Source: CAVPUA01 sp963708805 (GTDB lineage Bacteria; Actinomycetota; Actinomycetes; Mycobacteriales; Jatrophihabitantaceae). From it: a stretch of 64,000 nucleotides of DNA. The stretch is from the NCBI GenBank assembly GCA_963708805.1, contig CAVPUA010000001.1, positions 248,001 to 312,000 on the forward strand. Reading direction: 5' to 3'. Position 1 is the first letter of the stretch; every line of letters begins with the position of its first letter. The notes under the pieces are model-generated. The model made no database searches and was not told the DNA's origin. It saw only the letters and a program-made list of their open reading frames with translations. A program made the position numbers and the translations under genes. Of the stretch, positions 1-11,853 are shown piece after piece.

Positions 1-1369
1 GCGCTACATCATCCGCCACGCCGAGGTCGCCGCCCTGGTCACGACGGCCGGCGGCGACTGGCACGACTTCGTCGCCGACATTCTGAGCGCCCTGCCGCAG
101 TTGGCCGACCAGCGGCGCGGCGCGATCGCCATCGACGATGCGCCGCGGCTCCGGCACGTCCTGGCCTGGCCCGGTGGCGGCGTCGACGCTCCGGTCGAGA
201 TCATCGACGACGCCGGCGATCTTGCGCCGACGAGATCGAGCGCCTCGAGCGGGCCGTCGGCCTCGATGACCTCGCCTACCTGATGTACACGTCGGGGACG
301 TCGGCCTCGCCCAAGGGCTGCATGATCAGCCACGAGGCCGTGCTCGTCCAGGCCGAGTCACTGGCCCGCGACGCGTTACCTGCTCGGCGCCGACGACGCG
401 TTCTGGTGTCCGCTGCCCCTGTTCCACAACGGGGGATTGGCCACCCTGTCGGCCTGCCTGGCCTCCGGGGCGACCTACGTCCACACCGGCGCGTTCGAGC
501 CGACGCGCGCGCTGCACATGCTGGCCGAGAACCGGTGCACGCACGCGATCCCCGCGTTCGAGACGATCTGGCTGCGCATTCTCGATCATCCCGAGTTCTC
601 GTCGATGGACCTCAGTGCGCTGCGCGTCGTCCTCAACGCGGGTACGACCGAGCGCTTGCGCCAACTCCAGGCCCGCACACCCGATGTCGTCCAGGTCGCG
701 AACTACGGCTCGACCGAGGCGACCGGACACCTGTCGATCACGCTGATCGACGACCCGCTCGAGGTCCGGCTGAACACCGGCGGGCACCCGTTGCCCGGGA
801 TGCAGGTCAGGATCATCGATCCCGAGACCCAGGCCGACCTGGGCGCGGAGCAGGTCGGCGAGATCTGCTTTCGCGGTCCGTCGCGCTTCGCCGGCTACTA
901 CCTGGACGAGGCCGCGACCGAGGCCGCCATCGACGCCGAAGGCTGGTACCACTCCGGCGATCGCGGGCGGATGGACGCCGATGGCCGGGTCACGTTCCTC
1001 GGCCGTCTGAAGGACATGCTCAAGGTCGGCGGGGAGAACGTCTCGGCGAGCGAGGTCGAGGAGTACCTGCTCACCCATCCGGCGGTCAACATCGCCGCCG
1101 TCGTCGGCGCCCCCGACGCCTACTACGACGAGGTGCCGGCCGCGTTCGTCGAGCTGGTCGCCGGCGCCGAGCTCACCGAGCAGGAGTTGATCGACTACTG
1201 CCTCGGCCAGATAGCGACCTTCAAGGTGCCGCGTTACGTCCGCATCGTGACCGAGTGGCCGATGTCGGGCACGAAGATCCAGAAGTTCCGGCTGGCCGCC
1301 CGGCTGGCCGACGAGCTGCGAGCCAATGGTGTCTCGTCCGCCCCCCGGCTGAGAGCCGCCCGCGGCTGA
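1..1369 (+). CDS. acyl-CoA synthetase (AMP-forming), 5' truncated and frameshifted
   Basis: Adenylate-forming enzyme that activates a carboxylic acid with ATP and transfers it to CoA. The window opens inside the gene, so the N-terminus is missing. The AMP-binding loop reads YTSGTSASPKG near 286-318. Further on come the adenine-contact segment NYGSTEATG, the hinge region SGDRGRMDADGRVTFLGR and the C-terminal lysine region GTKIQKF. Two frame changes, near 230 and near 385, break one conserved protein; I read them as sequencing indels because homology continues across both. The stop is TGA at 1367. The substrate class (fatty, aromatic or carnitine-like acid) cannot be told from the sequence. Confidence 0.85.
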
Positions 1370-1403
1370 TCGGATTCATCTGTTCCGGTCGTCCACGATG
1401 TGG

Positions 1404-1422
1404 TTAGGTATGCCTTACCTAA
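1404..1422 (+). promoter_or_regulatory. IdeR/DtxR-type iron box
   Basis: The 19-bp sequence TTAGGTATGCCTTACCTAA has perfect 7-bp dyad arms (TTAGGTA/TACCTAA). By my count it matches the IdeR/DmdR consensus TTAGGTTAGGCTAACCTAA at 15 of 19 positions. It lies 15 bp upstream of the start codon of the DUF2470 gene, just before its ribosome binding site, as expected for Fe(II)-dependent repression. Confidence 0.75.
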
Positions 1423-1437
1423 CTCACGGAGGTTCAG

Positions 1438-2213
1438 ATGACTGCCGACGTCGCAGGTGGCGGATTCGCCGGCCGATCACCGGCCGGGCCCGCGTGAACG
1501 GCCAGCGAGCCATGGCCCGGCTGGCCCGGACGGTCGTGTCGGGCGCCGGAGCCGGCGAGCTGATCGTCACGGCGGCGCTCGGCGCGGCTGCTCAGCGCGT
1601 GGCCTGCGGCGTGATCGATCACGATGGTGAACCCCTGCTCGCGATCCGGGCCGACGGTCTCGCTGATCACGCGGCGCGCTGCGGGCGGCTGGCCCGGCTC
1701 GAGCTGGCGCCGGTCGACAACGTGCACGCCACGCTGACCGGCCGGTTGACCATCGCCGACGCCCGCCGCGAGGTGGACGGCGCCGGCCGCTGGACGACGC
1801 GCATCCTCGAGGCCTATCTGCGCGACGGTTCGATCCTGGCCCGGCTGGTCGTCGACGGGGTCTGCCTCGGTCGCGCCGACGGGTCGAGCCCGCGCCATCG
1901 CGTCGGCTTGCACGACTACGCCGAGGCCGAGCCCGACGTGATCATCGCCCACGGTCGCCGCGTGCTCGAGCACCTCAACCACGCGCACGGTTCGGCCCTC
2001 CGGCTGGCTGCCGCGCAGGCCATGGGCGTCGACCCGCAGGCCTTGGTCGCGGCGCAATCGAGTGGGCTCGACGCGCAGGGCGTCGATCTCTGGGCGGTCG
2101 ATCGCGCGGGCGCGAGTTGCTCACGTCTGGTGTTCGCCGAGCCGATCACCGAACTCGACGGCCTGGCCGAGGCGCTGCGCGGAGTGCTCGCGGGGCGGCG
2201 CGCTAGTCGCTGA
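1438..2213 (+). CDS. HugZ-like / DUF2470 haem-iron utilisation protein
   Basis: Putative haem-iron utilisation protein: an N-terminal PNPOx-type split barrel (MARLARTVVSGAGAGELIVT onward) followed by a C-terminal DUF2470 domain beginning HLNHAHGSALRLAA. HugZ-type proteins of this fold bind and degrade haem. The start ATG at 1438 is preceded by GGAGG at 1428-1432, but that frame stops at 1497 while the conserved body lies in another frame, so one indel is inferred near 1490. The iron box directly upstream fits expression under iron starvation. The 3' end overlaps the convergent metallo-hydrolase by 11 bp. The enzymatic activity is inferred from the family, not shown. Confidence 0.7.
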
Positions 2214-3231
2214 AGTGGTCGATGCCGTCGGCGCCCTCGGCGACGGCGAGGTCGCCCCGGGCCACAAGGACGTCGAGGTGGGCGAGCGTCTCGGCCACGG
2301 CCATCGCCGTGTTCATCAGGTCGAGCTCGTCGAGATGCCGTTCGTGCCGCGTCCAGCGCAGGATCTGGGCCACCTCGAAGCGCGGTCGTCGCGCCCTGGC
2401 CCACCGCGGCCGCCGTGGCGGCGAGCCGCTCCTCGTGGTGGCGCGAGCAGCTCGTCGACCCGGGCGTGAACGCTGTCGGTCACCGGGCCCGTGCGCCGGG
2501 AACAGCCTGGCGTCGGGCATGCTCCCGCACCAGCGCCAGCGAACTCAGGTAGTCGGCCAGCGGCATGCCGCGTCGGCACCGATTCGAGGCCGATCGACGG
2601 GCGTGATGTGCGGCAGGACGTGATCGCCCGCGAACAGGGTCTTGGCCGCCGTCGTCGAAGAACACGACGTGCCCGGCCGTGTGACCCGGGCGTCTCGACC
2701 ACCAGCAGGCTGCGCGACTCGAGTTCGACGACGGTGTCGCCCTGCAGCCAGGTGTCGGGCAGCTCGTTGTTCGGGTCGACCTCCTCTTCTTCGACGGCCG
2801 CGCGCATGACGGCCGCGACGTCGCAGCGCGCCGGCCCGCGACAGCCGGTCGAACGCGGTGTAGTTCCAGTGACCGCGACGCTGCGACGGCGATGATCTCT
2901 TCGAGGTTCGGACGCTCGCCCTCGCCCAGCGACACCCGGCTGCCGTGCAGCCGGCGGATCGCCACCGCCTGCGTGTAGTGGTCGCGATGGATGTGGGTGA
3001 CGAGGAACTCGCGGATGTCGGGTAGCCCGAATCCGATCTTGCCCAGCGACCGGGCGAGCTGATCTTGACTCTCCTGGAGCGCCCAGCCGCCGTCGACGAG
3101 CACCAGACCGTCGCCGTCGACGATCGCGTAGACGTTGACCGCCGCAGCGCGTCCATCGGCAGTGGCAGGGGAATCCGGAAGACGCCCGGTGACACCTCGA
3201 AGGCGCCCTCGTCGGGCCAGCGTCTGATCAC
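2203..3231 (-). CDS. metallo-beta-lactamase fold hydrolase, frameshifted
   Basis: MBL-fold hydrolase of the glyoxalase II-like group. The zinc motif THIHRDHYTQA follows LVDGGWALQES. Later metal-ligand regions read ETPGHTAGHVVFFDDG and LFAGDHVLPHI, and the C-terminus (HERHLDELDLMNTAMAVAETLAHL) is the helical tail common in actinobacterial MBL proteins that neighbour acyl-CoA genes. The coding frame changes several times (about 2470, 2680, 2820 and 3150), which I attribute to indels. A tetR gene lies 51 bp upstream on the same strand and probably shares its transcript. The substrate is unknown. Confidence 0.75.
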
Positions 3232-3282
3232 GCACCTTGTTCGTCTATCACAGCGCGACTCGCTGAGCGGCGCGAAATGTGG

Positions 3283-3938
3283 TCAGCCGCGCGCGGCCGG
3301 AAATACCTTGACGATCAAGGTCAGCAGCGTCTCGGCCAGCAGGATGTGTAGCTGGTCGCGGCGTAATGACCGGTTCTCGAGCCACTCACGGCCACCCGTC
3401 CGAACCATTCCGGCGTACGCCCGCGTCATCGCGCGGAACTCCTCGCGGTCAACGTCGGGGACCTGCGAGGCCGACCATCTCGAGCACCCGGTCGGCCGAT
3501 TCGTCGTCGGCCTGGCGGATGATGCGCGCCATCTCGGGATCACGCGCCATGCCCTCGATGCCGGTGGCGACCAGCCAGGTGGAGCCGTACCGGCTGAGCG
3601 TGTCGAGGAACCAGTTGACCGCCGCGTCGACCCGGGCTTCGAGCGGCCCGTCGGGGACGTGGCGCAGAGCCGTCTCGGGCACGGTCAGCACTTCGCGGAC
3701 GACTTCGAGATAGAGGTCACGCTTGGTGCCGAAGTAGTGGTTGATCAAGCCGCGGGCCGCTCCCGACGCCTCGGCGATCTCGGTGGTCGAGACCTCGGCG
3801 TAGGGCCGCTCGCGCGAACAGGCGGTGGGCGTGGGTCAGGATCTCGCGCCGCCGGGCGTCTGGCTCGAGGCGGCGCCGCTTGCCGCCGGACTCGGACTTG
3901 ACCGACCCCGTCGTGGTCGTCAGCGCGGACGTCGTCAT
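3283..3938 (-). CDS. TetR-family transcriptional regulator, frameshifted
   Basis: One-component repressor. The N-terminal helix-turn-helix is recognisable across two frames: RREILTHAHRLFA, then a DNA-contact helix ending MINHYFGTKRDLYLEVVREVL. The ligand-binding domain follows (VNWFLDTLSRYGSTWLVATGIEGMAR in part) and ends LLAETLLTLIVKVFPAARG. Frame changes near 3805 and 3470 are read as indels. It lies just upstream of the metallo-hydrolase on the same strand and close to an acyl-CoA synthetase, so control of a small lipid or acyl-CoA module is plausible. A palindromic candidate operator lies about 30 bp upstream of the start. Confidence 0.8.
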
Positions 3939-3966
3939 GGTGCGTTCACCCTAGATCGACTCGAAA

Positions 3967-3989
3967 TCTATTGGCAAGCCGTCAATAGA
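3967..3989 (-). promoter_or_regulatory. candidate TetR operator upstream of tetR
   Basis: An inverted repeat TCTATTG-N9-CAATAGA overlaps a second dyad CCGTC-AATA-GACGG (3979-3992). The 9-mer ATTGGCAAG occurs here at 3970 and again at 4019. Position and symmetry suit autoregulation by the adjacent TetR protein. A near copy of CCGTCAATAGACGG is found upstream of the oligopeptide transporter at 11702. Confidence 0.45.
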
Positions 3990-4056
3990 CGGCGTTTTCC
4001 GCGGGTCCCTCGGCCGCGATTGGCAAGATTTCAGCCCCGCCTGGGACTATTGCGGC

Positions 4057-4536
4057 GTGACTCTCGCCGCCAGCCTGCGCACCCGGGTCGGCCCGTTCAC
4101 CGAGTCACGGCTGCCCGTGCTGCGCCGGCACGCCATCGCGCTGGCCTTCTGGATCGTGATCCCCGTCCTCGCGCTGCTCGTCCTGGGCGCGGGCACCGAC
4201 AAGCTGGTGCGTCACATCAACAGTGCGCCGGCCGGGATTCCGGGCGTCATGACCGTCACCTTCCACACCTGCCGCGACGCCTGCATCGCCGGGGGAACGT
4301 TCGTCAGCTCGGACGGGCGCTACACCCAGCACAACCTTCAGGGGCTCTGGAGCTGGCAGACCGGGCAGCGTCACCGGGCTGTCTACGACACCTCCACCGG
4401 CGATGTCATCCCGCTCCCGGGGCATTGGGACGCGACGTCGACGGTCGTCGGAATGGCCGGCGCGCTCGGCTTTCTCGCCCTGTGGGGCGGATGCCTGTAC
4501 GCATCGATGCGACGCAGGTCACCCGCCCGCGCGTAG
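4057..4536 (+). CDS. small two-helix membrane protein, unknown function
   Basis: A 159-residue protein starting at GTG 4057, divergent from tetR. A first transmembrane helix runs about residues 25-48 (IALAFWIVIPVLALLVLGAG) and a second about 130-150 (VVGMAGALGFLALWGGCLYA). Between them is an extracytoplasmic loop with two cysteines (HTCRDACIAGG) that could form a disulfide. The topology resembles small actinobacterial DUF3592-like proteins, but I do not recognise a family with certainty. It may answer to the operator-like sequences in the shared upstream region. Confidence 0.6.
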   Translation: MTLAASLRTRVGPFTESRLPVLRRHAIALAFWIVIPVLALLVLGAGTDKLVRHINSAPAGIPGVMTVTFHTCRDACIAGGTFVSSDGRYTQHNLQGLWSWQTGQRHRAVYDTSTGDVIPLPGHWDATSTVVGMAGALGFLALWGGCLYASMRRRSPARA

Positions 4537-4758
4537 GCGCCTGTGAGTCCGCCGGCCAGGCGGCACCGGGAATGCCGCCCGCCCGGTAGGCTGTTACCTA
4601 GCTGGCAGGCACCATTGCTTGCACTTCGCGCCGCTCGTCGTGCGCGATCAGCTCCAGCGACGCAGGTTCTTCTCTGTGTCGGGCACGTTTCACCAGCCGC
4701 CTCATCAGCGCGGTTCACCGGGACGCGCCACTTGCCGACTAGTTCCCGAAGGAAAGTC
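4537..4758 (+). other. 222-bp leader/intergenic region before the helicase
   Basis: No gene is supported here. It separates the small membrane protein from the helicase TTG start. A long untranslated leader, as on cold-shock-controlled helicase genes, is possible, but I see no named RNA motif, and a promoter near 4588-4602 (TAGGCTGTTACCTAG) is only suggestive. Confidence 0.3.
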
Positions 4759-6241
4759 TTGACTCGTTCCACCACGTCCGCGCCTGCGCGCGGTCGCCAG
4801 TCCAACCGCGCCAACCACGCCACCAGTGCGAATCCGGCCTCGCGCGGCTCCACCAACTCCGCTCGGCGCCCGTCCGCGCCGCGGCGCCCGGCCCCGGTGC
4901 GCCGGCCGGCCGTTCGCGCTCGTTCCATCTGGGATGACCTGCCCGTGCAGGTCGTGCCCACCGAGAACCTGCCCGGTTTCGCCGCTCTCGGCCTGCCGAA
5001 CTCGCTGGTGACCGCACTGGGTCGCGCCGGCATCCCGTCGCCGTTCCCGATCCAGGCGGCCGTCATTCCTGACATCGTCGCCGGCCGCGACGTCCTCGGT
5101 CGCGCCGCCACCGGCTCGGGCAAGACGCTGGCCTTCGGCCTGCCGCTGATCGCCCGGCTCGACGGTCGGGTCAGCACGCCGCGCCGTCCGCGTGGCCTGA
5201 TCCTCGTCCCGACGCGCGAGCTCGCGATGCAGGTCACCGACGCGCTGACGCCACTCGCGTCCTCGCGCAACCTGTCCGTGCGTCTGGTCGCCGGCGGTCT
5301 GCCGATCAACAAGCAGATCAACTCCCTCGAGCGCGGCGTCGACATCCTCGTCGCCACGCCAGGCCGGCTGGTCGACCTGATCGAGCGCCGTTCGTGCTCG
5401 CTGGCCGAGGTCGAGGTCACCGTCCTGGACGAGGCCGACCACATGGCCGACCTGGGCTTCCTGCCCGTCGTGCGCCGGCTGCTCGACATGACGCCGACCG
5501 ACGGTCAGCGCCTGCTCTTCTCGGCCACCCTCGACGGCGACGTCGCGACCCTCGTCGAGAACTACCTGACCGATCCCTCGGTGCACGCGCTGAGCACGGC
5601 CGAGGCGTCCGTCGACACCATGACGCACCACCTGTTCCGGCTGCCGCACGAGGCCAAGTTCGGCGTCGTCGTCCGAGATCGCGTCACGTCCGGGTCGCTC
5701 GATCCTGTTCGTCCGCACCAAGCACGGTGCCGAGCGGCTGGCCAAGCAGTTGCGCGGAGTCGGCATCGCCGCCGATGCCCTGCACGGCGGCCGTACGCAG
5801 GCGCAGCGCAACCGCGCGCTCGATTCGTTCAAGGACGGCTCGGTGCCGGTGCTCGTCGCCACCGACGTCGCCGCCCGTGGCATCCACGTCGACGACGTGT
5901 CGCTCGTGCTGCACGTCGACCCGCCGGCCGACTCCAAGGACTACCTGCACCGCTCGGGCCGTACGGCTCGCGCCGGTGAGAGCGGCATCGTCGTCGTGCT
6001 GGCCACGCCGGCCGAGGAGCGCGATGTGCGCACCATGCTGACCCAGGCCGGGGTGCGTCCCGAACAGCGCGATGCCGTCACCGGAGACGCCACCATCGCC
6101 ACGTTGACCGGCGCTCGCCGCCCGTCCGGTGTTCCGCTCGCGGCGCACGCCCCGTCCAAGCCGCAGACCGCGGTGAAGGTCGGCCCGTCGGGTCGGGCCC
6201 GCCGTCCGTCCGGCGAACGTCGTCGTCGCACGTCCCGTTGA
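4759..6241 (+). CDS. DEAD-box RNA helicase, one frameshift
   Basis: ATP-dependent RNA helicase of the RhlE/CsdA group. Motifs in order: Q-motif region PFPIQAAVIPDIVAGRDVLG, motif I ATGSGKT, Ia PTRELAMQ, Ib ATPGRLVD, II DEAD, III SAT, V ATDVAARGIHVDD and VI HRSGRTARAG. A basic low-complexity N-terminus and an Arg-rich tail (RARRPSGERRRRTSR) probably bind RNA. I chose TTG 4759 because GAAGGA at 4748-4753 sits five bases upstream in frame. One indel near 5690 separates the two RecA domains. The stop lies 18 bp before typA, suggesting a helicase-typA transcript. Confidence 0.85.
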
Positions 6242-6259
6242 TCTAGGAGAGTTCTGGTT

Positions 6260-8134
<1,875 letters not shown>

Positions 8135-8194
8135 CCCCGTCCCGGCTCCTCCCGGCTCCTCCCGGGCCGGCCCGCGGTCCCGGCTCCTCCCGCG

Positions 8195-8262
8195 CTTTGT
8201 GCCTGCGATGTGGCCTAACGAGCCGACAGGTGGCTCAGATTGCCCACATTTCAGGCACAGAG
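8195..8262. repeat. imperfect inverted repeat, left copy flanking the DUF559 gene
   Basis: Left arm CTTTGTGCCTGCGATGTGGC (8195-8214) pairs with right arm GCCCACATTTCAGGCACAGA (from 8242) across a 27-nt loop. The same motif recurs at 9279-9344. The stop codon of the minus-strand gene (8235-8237) lies in the loop, so one arm encodes its last residues. It could act as a terminator or as the end of a mobile unit. Confidence 0.7.
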
Positions 8263-9222
8263 CTGCGGGGCTCGAGCAAGCTCCACGCCCGCCCGTCGCC
8301 GCGTCGACGGCCCCGGCGGAACGCTGAGCGCAGGCGCTGGCCCACGGCGTCGAAATGGCGAAGGTCCTGCCATTGCCACCGCACCACGATCAGGCCGGTT
8401 TCGAGCAGCCGACTCTGCCTGCGCTTCTCAGCGGTGACCGCCGCGAGACTGTCGTACTTCATCTCGCCGTCGGCTTCGCCGACCACGCCGAACTCGTCCC
8501 AGTAGAAGTCGACGCGACCTAGCGGTGAGCCGTACTCGTCGCCGATCTCCTGTTGGAGGGTCGGCTTGGGCAGCGCACATTCCCCCATTCGCAGGCGGCT
8601 GAGCGTCTCGAGTGGAGACTCGGCGTCGGGGTCAACCAGCGCCAGAGCCTGAGCGGCCGCCGACCGGCCGGGCCAGCCCCGCTGGCGGCTGAAGGCATCG
8701 TCCAACTCGCGGGCAGTGACGAGTTCGGTGCGGACCGCGGCATCGGCGGCCACCAGCGCCACGTCGTGGCCGCGCTCTCGGGCAACGTCCACGATCGATC
8801 TCGCCACGGTCGTCACCGGGACGTTCGCGACTCGGATCACGTCCTCGGGAGGCAGCGTTGCCCGATGGAGATGGGTTCCCTTCACCGTTGTCGCCGAGGT
8901 TCCGCGCGGCACGGTCACGCACGGTCGCGGTCCGATCCGGTACAACGGCAGGCCGTGCAGCGCCAGCGCGGCCCCATGGCTGACGACGCTGCGCCCACAG
9001 TCCAACTGGGCTGCGCGGGCCTGGACGATGAGTGTCTGCCGGCGGAGCTCCGGGCCCGAGCGGGCATCGCCCGAGTCGGGTCCGACGTAGATAGCAACCC
9101 GCTCGGATCCGCTCCCATCGACCGGTCAGTACGGCGTGGCGGATCGCGGCGTCGCTCCACCCGCCCCGCCGGGCTTGTTGGCGCGTGATGACGGAGGCGG
9201 GTGCGAAGAGCTGGCGCATCAT
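8235..9222 (-). CDS. AbiEi-type N-terminal / DUF559 (PD-(D/E)XK-like) protein, frameshifted
   Basis: The N-terminal winged-helix region (FAPASVITRQQARRGGWSDA, then IRHAVLTGRWERIRAGCYL) resembles the AbiEi antitoxin domain. The C-terminus carries the DUF559/Vsr-like core VDFYWDEFGVVGEADGEMKY, followed by EKRRQSRLLETGLIVVRW, matching the D...ExDGxxK pattern of PD-(D/E)XK nucleases. One indel near 9090 joins the halves. The start is one of two adjacent ATGs at 9222/9219, with no clear ribosome binding site. No cognate AbiEii toxin gene is adjacent, so it is an orphan. Related inverted repeats bracket it, which suggests horizontal spread as a unit. Whether it cuts DNA is unknown. Confidence 0.7.
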
Positions 9223-9278
9223 CCGACAAGCGTGTCGGATCCGCCGAACTGGCGCCGACCGTTTTCCACACCCTGCGG

Positions 9279-9344
9279 TCTGTGCCCAGAATGTGGGCCC
9301 GGGGACCTGAAACGTCTCGCGCTGCCCACATTTGGGGCACAAAG
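9279..9344. repeat. imperfect inverted repeat, right copy flanking the DUF559 gene
   Basis: Left arm TCTGTGCCCAGAATGTGGGC (9279-9298) pairs with GCCCACATTTGGGGCACAAA (from 9324) across a 25-nt loop. Its arms match those of the 8195-8262 element (core GTGCC..(A)ATGTGGGC), so the two are copies of one element on either side of a single gene. Confidence 0.7.
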
Positions 9345-9386
9345 CAGTGGACGTCCGGGCAAATCAAGGTCAGACCCGACCGATCG

Positions 9387-9713
9387 TCAGTGGTCTACGG
9401 CCTTCTCCAGCTGCGCCTTGGTCATCTTGGAGCGGCCCTCGATGTGTTTGCGCTTGGCCTCCTCGTAGAGCTGGTCGCGCGTACGACCGGCCGCCCCGCG
9501 GTGCGACCGCAGGCCGCCGCGACGCGAGGAGGAGATGTCCTCGGTCGAGGTCCTGCTCGCCGTGGCGGCCTCGCCCGACCGGGCCCGCTCCTTGTTCACC
9601 GTCCGGGCCGCGATCTCTTCGGCCAGGCCCTCGCTGCGGCCGTGATCCTCGAGGCCTTGCTTGATGTGCTCGTACTGGCGCTCTCGCTTGGCGCTCCACG
9701 CTTGTTGTGGCAT
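9387..9713 (-). CDS. conserved basic protein, 'plasmid stabilisation'/Rho-N-like family
   Basis: A 108-residue, very hydrophilic protein found across actinobacteria and often labelled plasmid stabilisation protein. The N-terminal half (WSAKRERQYEHIKQGLEDHG, then LAEEIAARTVNKERARSGEA) is helical. A Ser/Arg-rich linker (SSSRRGGLRSHRG) leads to a C-terminal helix pair (QLYEEAKRKHIEGRSKMTKA) like the Rho termination-factor N-terminal or SAP-like nucleic-acid-binding fold. A chromosomal DNA- or RNA-binding role is more likely than plasmid maintenance, but no function is established. It is a single gene with its own promoter, divergent from the aminotransferase. Confidence 0.8.
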   Translation of the reverse strand: MPQQAWSAKRERQYEHIKQGLEDHGRSEGLAEEIAARTVNKERARSGEAATASRTSTEDISSSRRGGLRSHRGAAGRTRDQLYEEAKRKHIEGRSKMTKAQLEKAVDH

Positions 9714-9757
9714 ACCGACGAGATACCCGCCACGTTCGCGGCGGTAACGTCGCCTGC

Positions 9758-10891
<1,134 letters not shown>

Positions 10892-10895
<4 letters not shown>

Positions 10896-11689
10896 GGGTC
10901 GCGGCGATCCAGCACGACATCGTCTGGGAGGACGGGCCGGCAACTCGAGCCCGGCTCCTGCCGATGATCAAGACGGCGGCCGACGGCGGGGCGCAACTCA
11001 TCGCACTGACCGAGATGTACGCGACGGGCTTCTCGATGGACCCCGCGCGAGTGGCCGAACCGGAGGGCGGCCCGAACGAGCAGTTCCTGCGCGAGCAGGC
11101 GGCGGCCAACCGCGCCTGGCTGGTCGCCTCCATCGCCCAGACCCGAGCCGAGGGTCGCCCGCGCAACGTCGCCGTGATCGCCGGACCCGACGGCGAGTTG
11201 CACCGCTACGCGAAGATCCATCCGTTCAGCTACGCCGGCGAGGACGAGAAGTACGACGCCGGCTCCGAGTTGATCACGCGTAGACTCGACGGGCTGGCCG
11301 TGACGCCGCTGGTTTGTTACGACCTGCGCTTCGCGGACTGCTTCTGGGCGGTGCGGGGAGCGCACCGATCTGTTCGTCGTCGTCGCGAACTGGCCGGCAG
11401 ACGCGGCGTGATCACTGGCGCACTTTATTGCGCGCGCGGGCGATCGAGAACCAGGCCTACGTGCTCGGCGTCAACCGCGTCGGCCTGGCCGGCCGGCTCC
11501 ACCACGTCGGCGACAGCGCAATCCTCGACCCGGCCGGCCGGACGCTCGCGGAGGCGACTGGGGCCGAGGCGGTGCTGGTGGCCGAGGTGGATCCGGCTAC
11601 GGTACGTGCTCAGCGCGCGGAGTTCCCGCTTCTTGGCCGACCGCGGACAGATGTGGCAAGTCCGGACAGTTGATCACTCAACGAGTTGA
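10892..11689 (+). CDS. carbon-nitrogen hydrolase (nitrilase superfamily), omega-amidase-like
   Basis: Hydrolyses non-peptide C-N bonds. The Glu-Lys-Cys triad is visible: Glu in ALTEMYATGFS, Lys in YAKIHPFSYAGEDEKYD and nucleophile Cys in PLVCYDLRFAD. The YAKIHPFSYAGED form is typical of YafV/Nit2-type omega-amidases acting on 2-oxoglutaramate or 2-oxosuccinamate. Two or three indels near 11345-11410 and 11630 break the C-terminal part. After correction it ends FPFLADRG... at TGA 11687. Translational overlap with the aminotransferase supports joint function in glutamine or methionine-salvage transamination; that pathway is inferred. Confidence 0.8.
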
Positions 11690-11691
11690 GT
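11676..11691. promoter_or_regulatory. 16-bp dyad at the nitrilase 3' end
   Basis: ACTCAAC-GA-GTTGAGT has perfect 7-bp arms. The loop is too short for a normal terminator hairpin, so an operator for the downstream transporter is possible. It includes the nitrilase stop codon. Confidence 0.4.
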
Positions 11692-11701
11692 CATTTCCGG
11701 C

Positions 11702-11786
11702 CCGTCAATAGGCGGCCACTATTGATTTCGACAGAATTAACACTTGGTCACGATCCGGACGTCAGCTTGCCAATCGATCGATTGGC
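11702..11786 (+). promoter_or_regulatory. operator-like region upstream of the ABC operon
   Basis: Holds CCGTCAATAGGCGG (11702-11715; one mismatch to the site upstream of tetR at 3979). It also holds GCTTGCCAAT (11765-11774, reverse complement of the tetR-region ATTGGCAAGC) and a perfect 18-bp palindrome GCCAATCGATCGATTGGC (11769-11786). A -35-like TTGACT follows at 11792. Shared motifs with the tetR promoter suggest a common regulator. Confidence 0.45.
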
Positions 11787-11853
11787 GCGTCTTGACTGTT
11801 TCTGTGGTCCGGGCAGATCGTCCGCAGGCCAATGATCAGGAGGTCACTTACCA

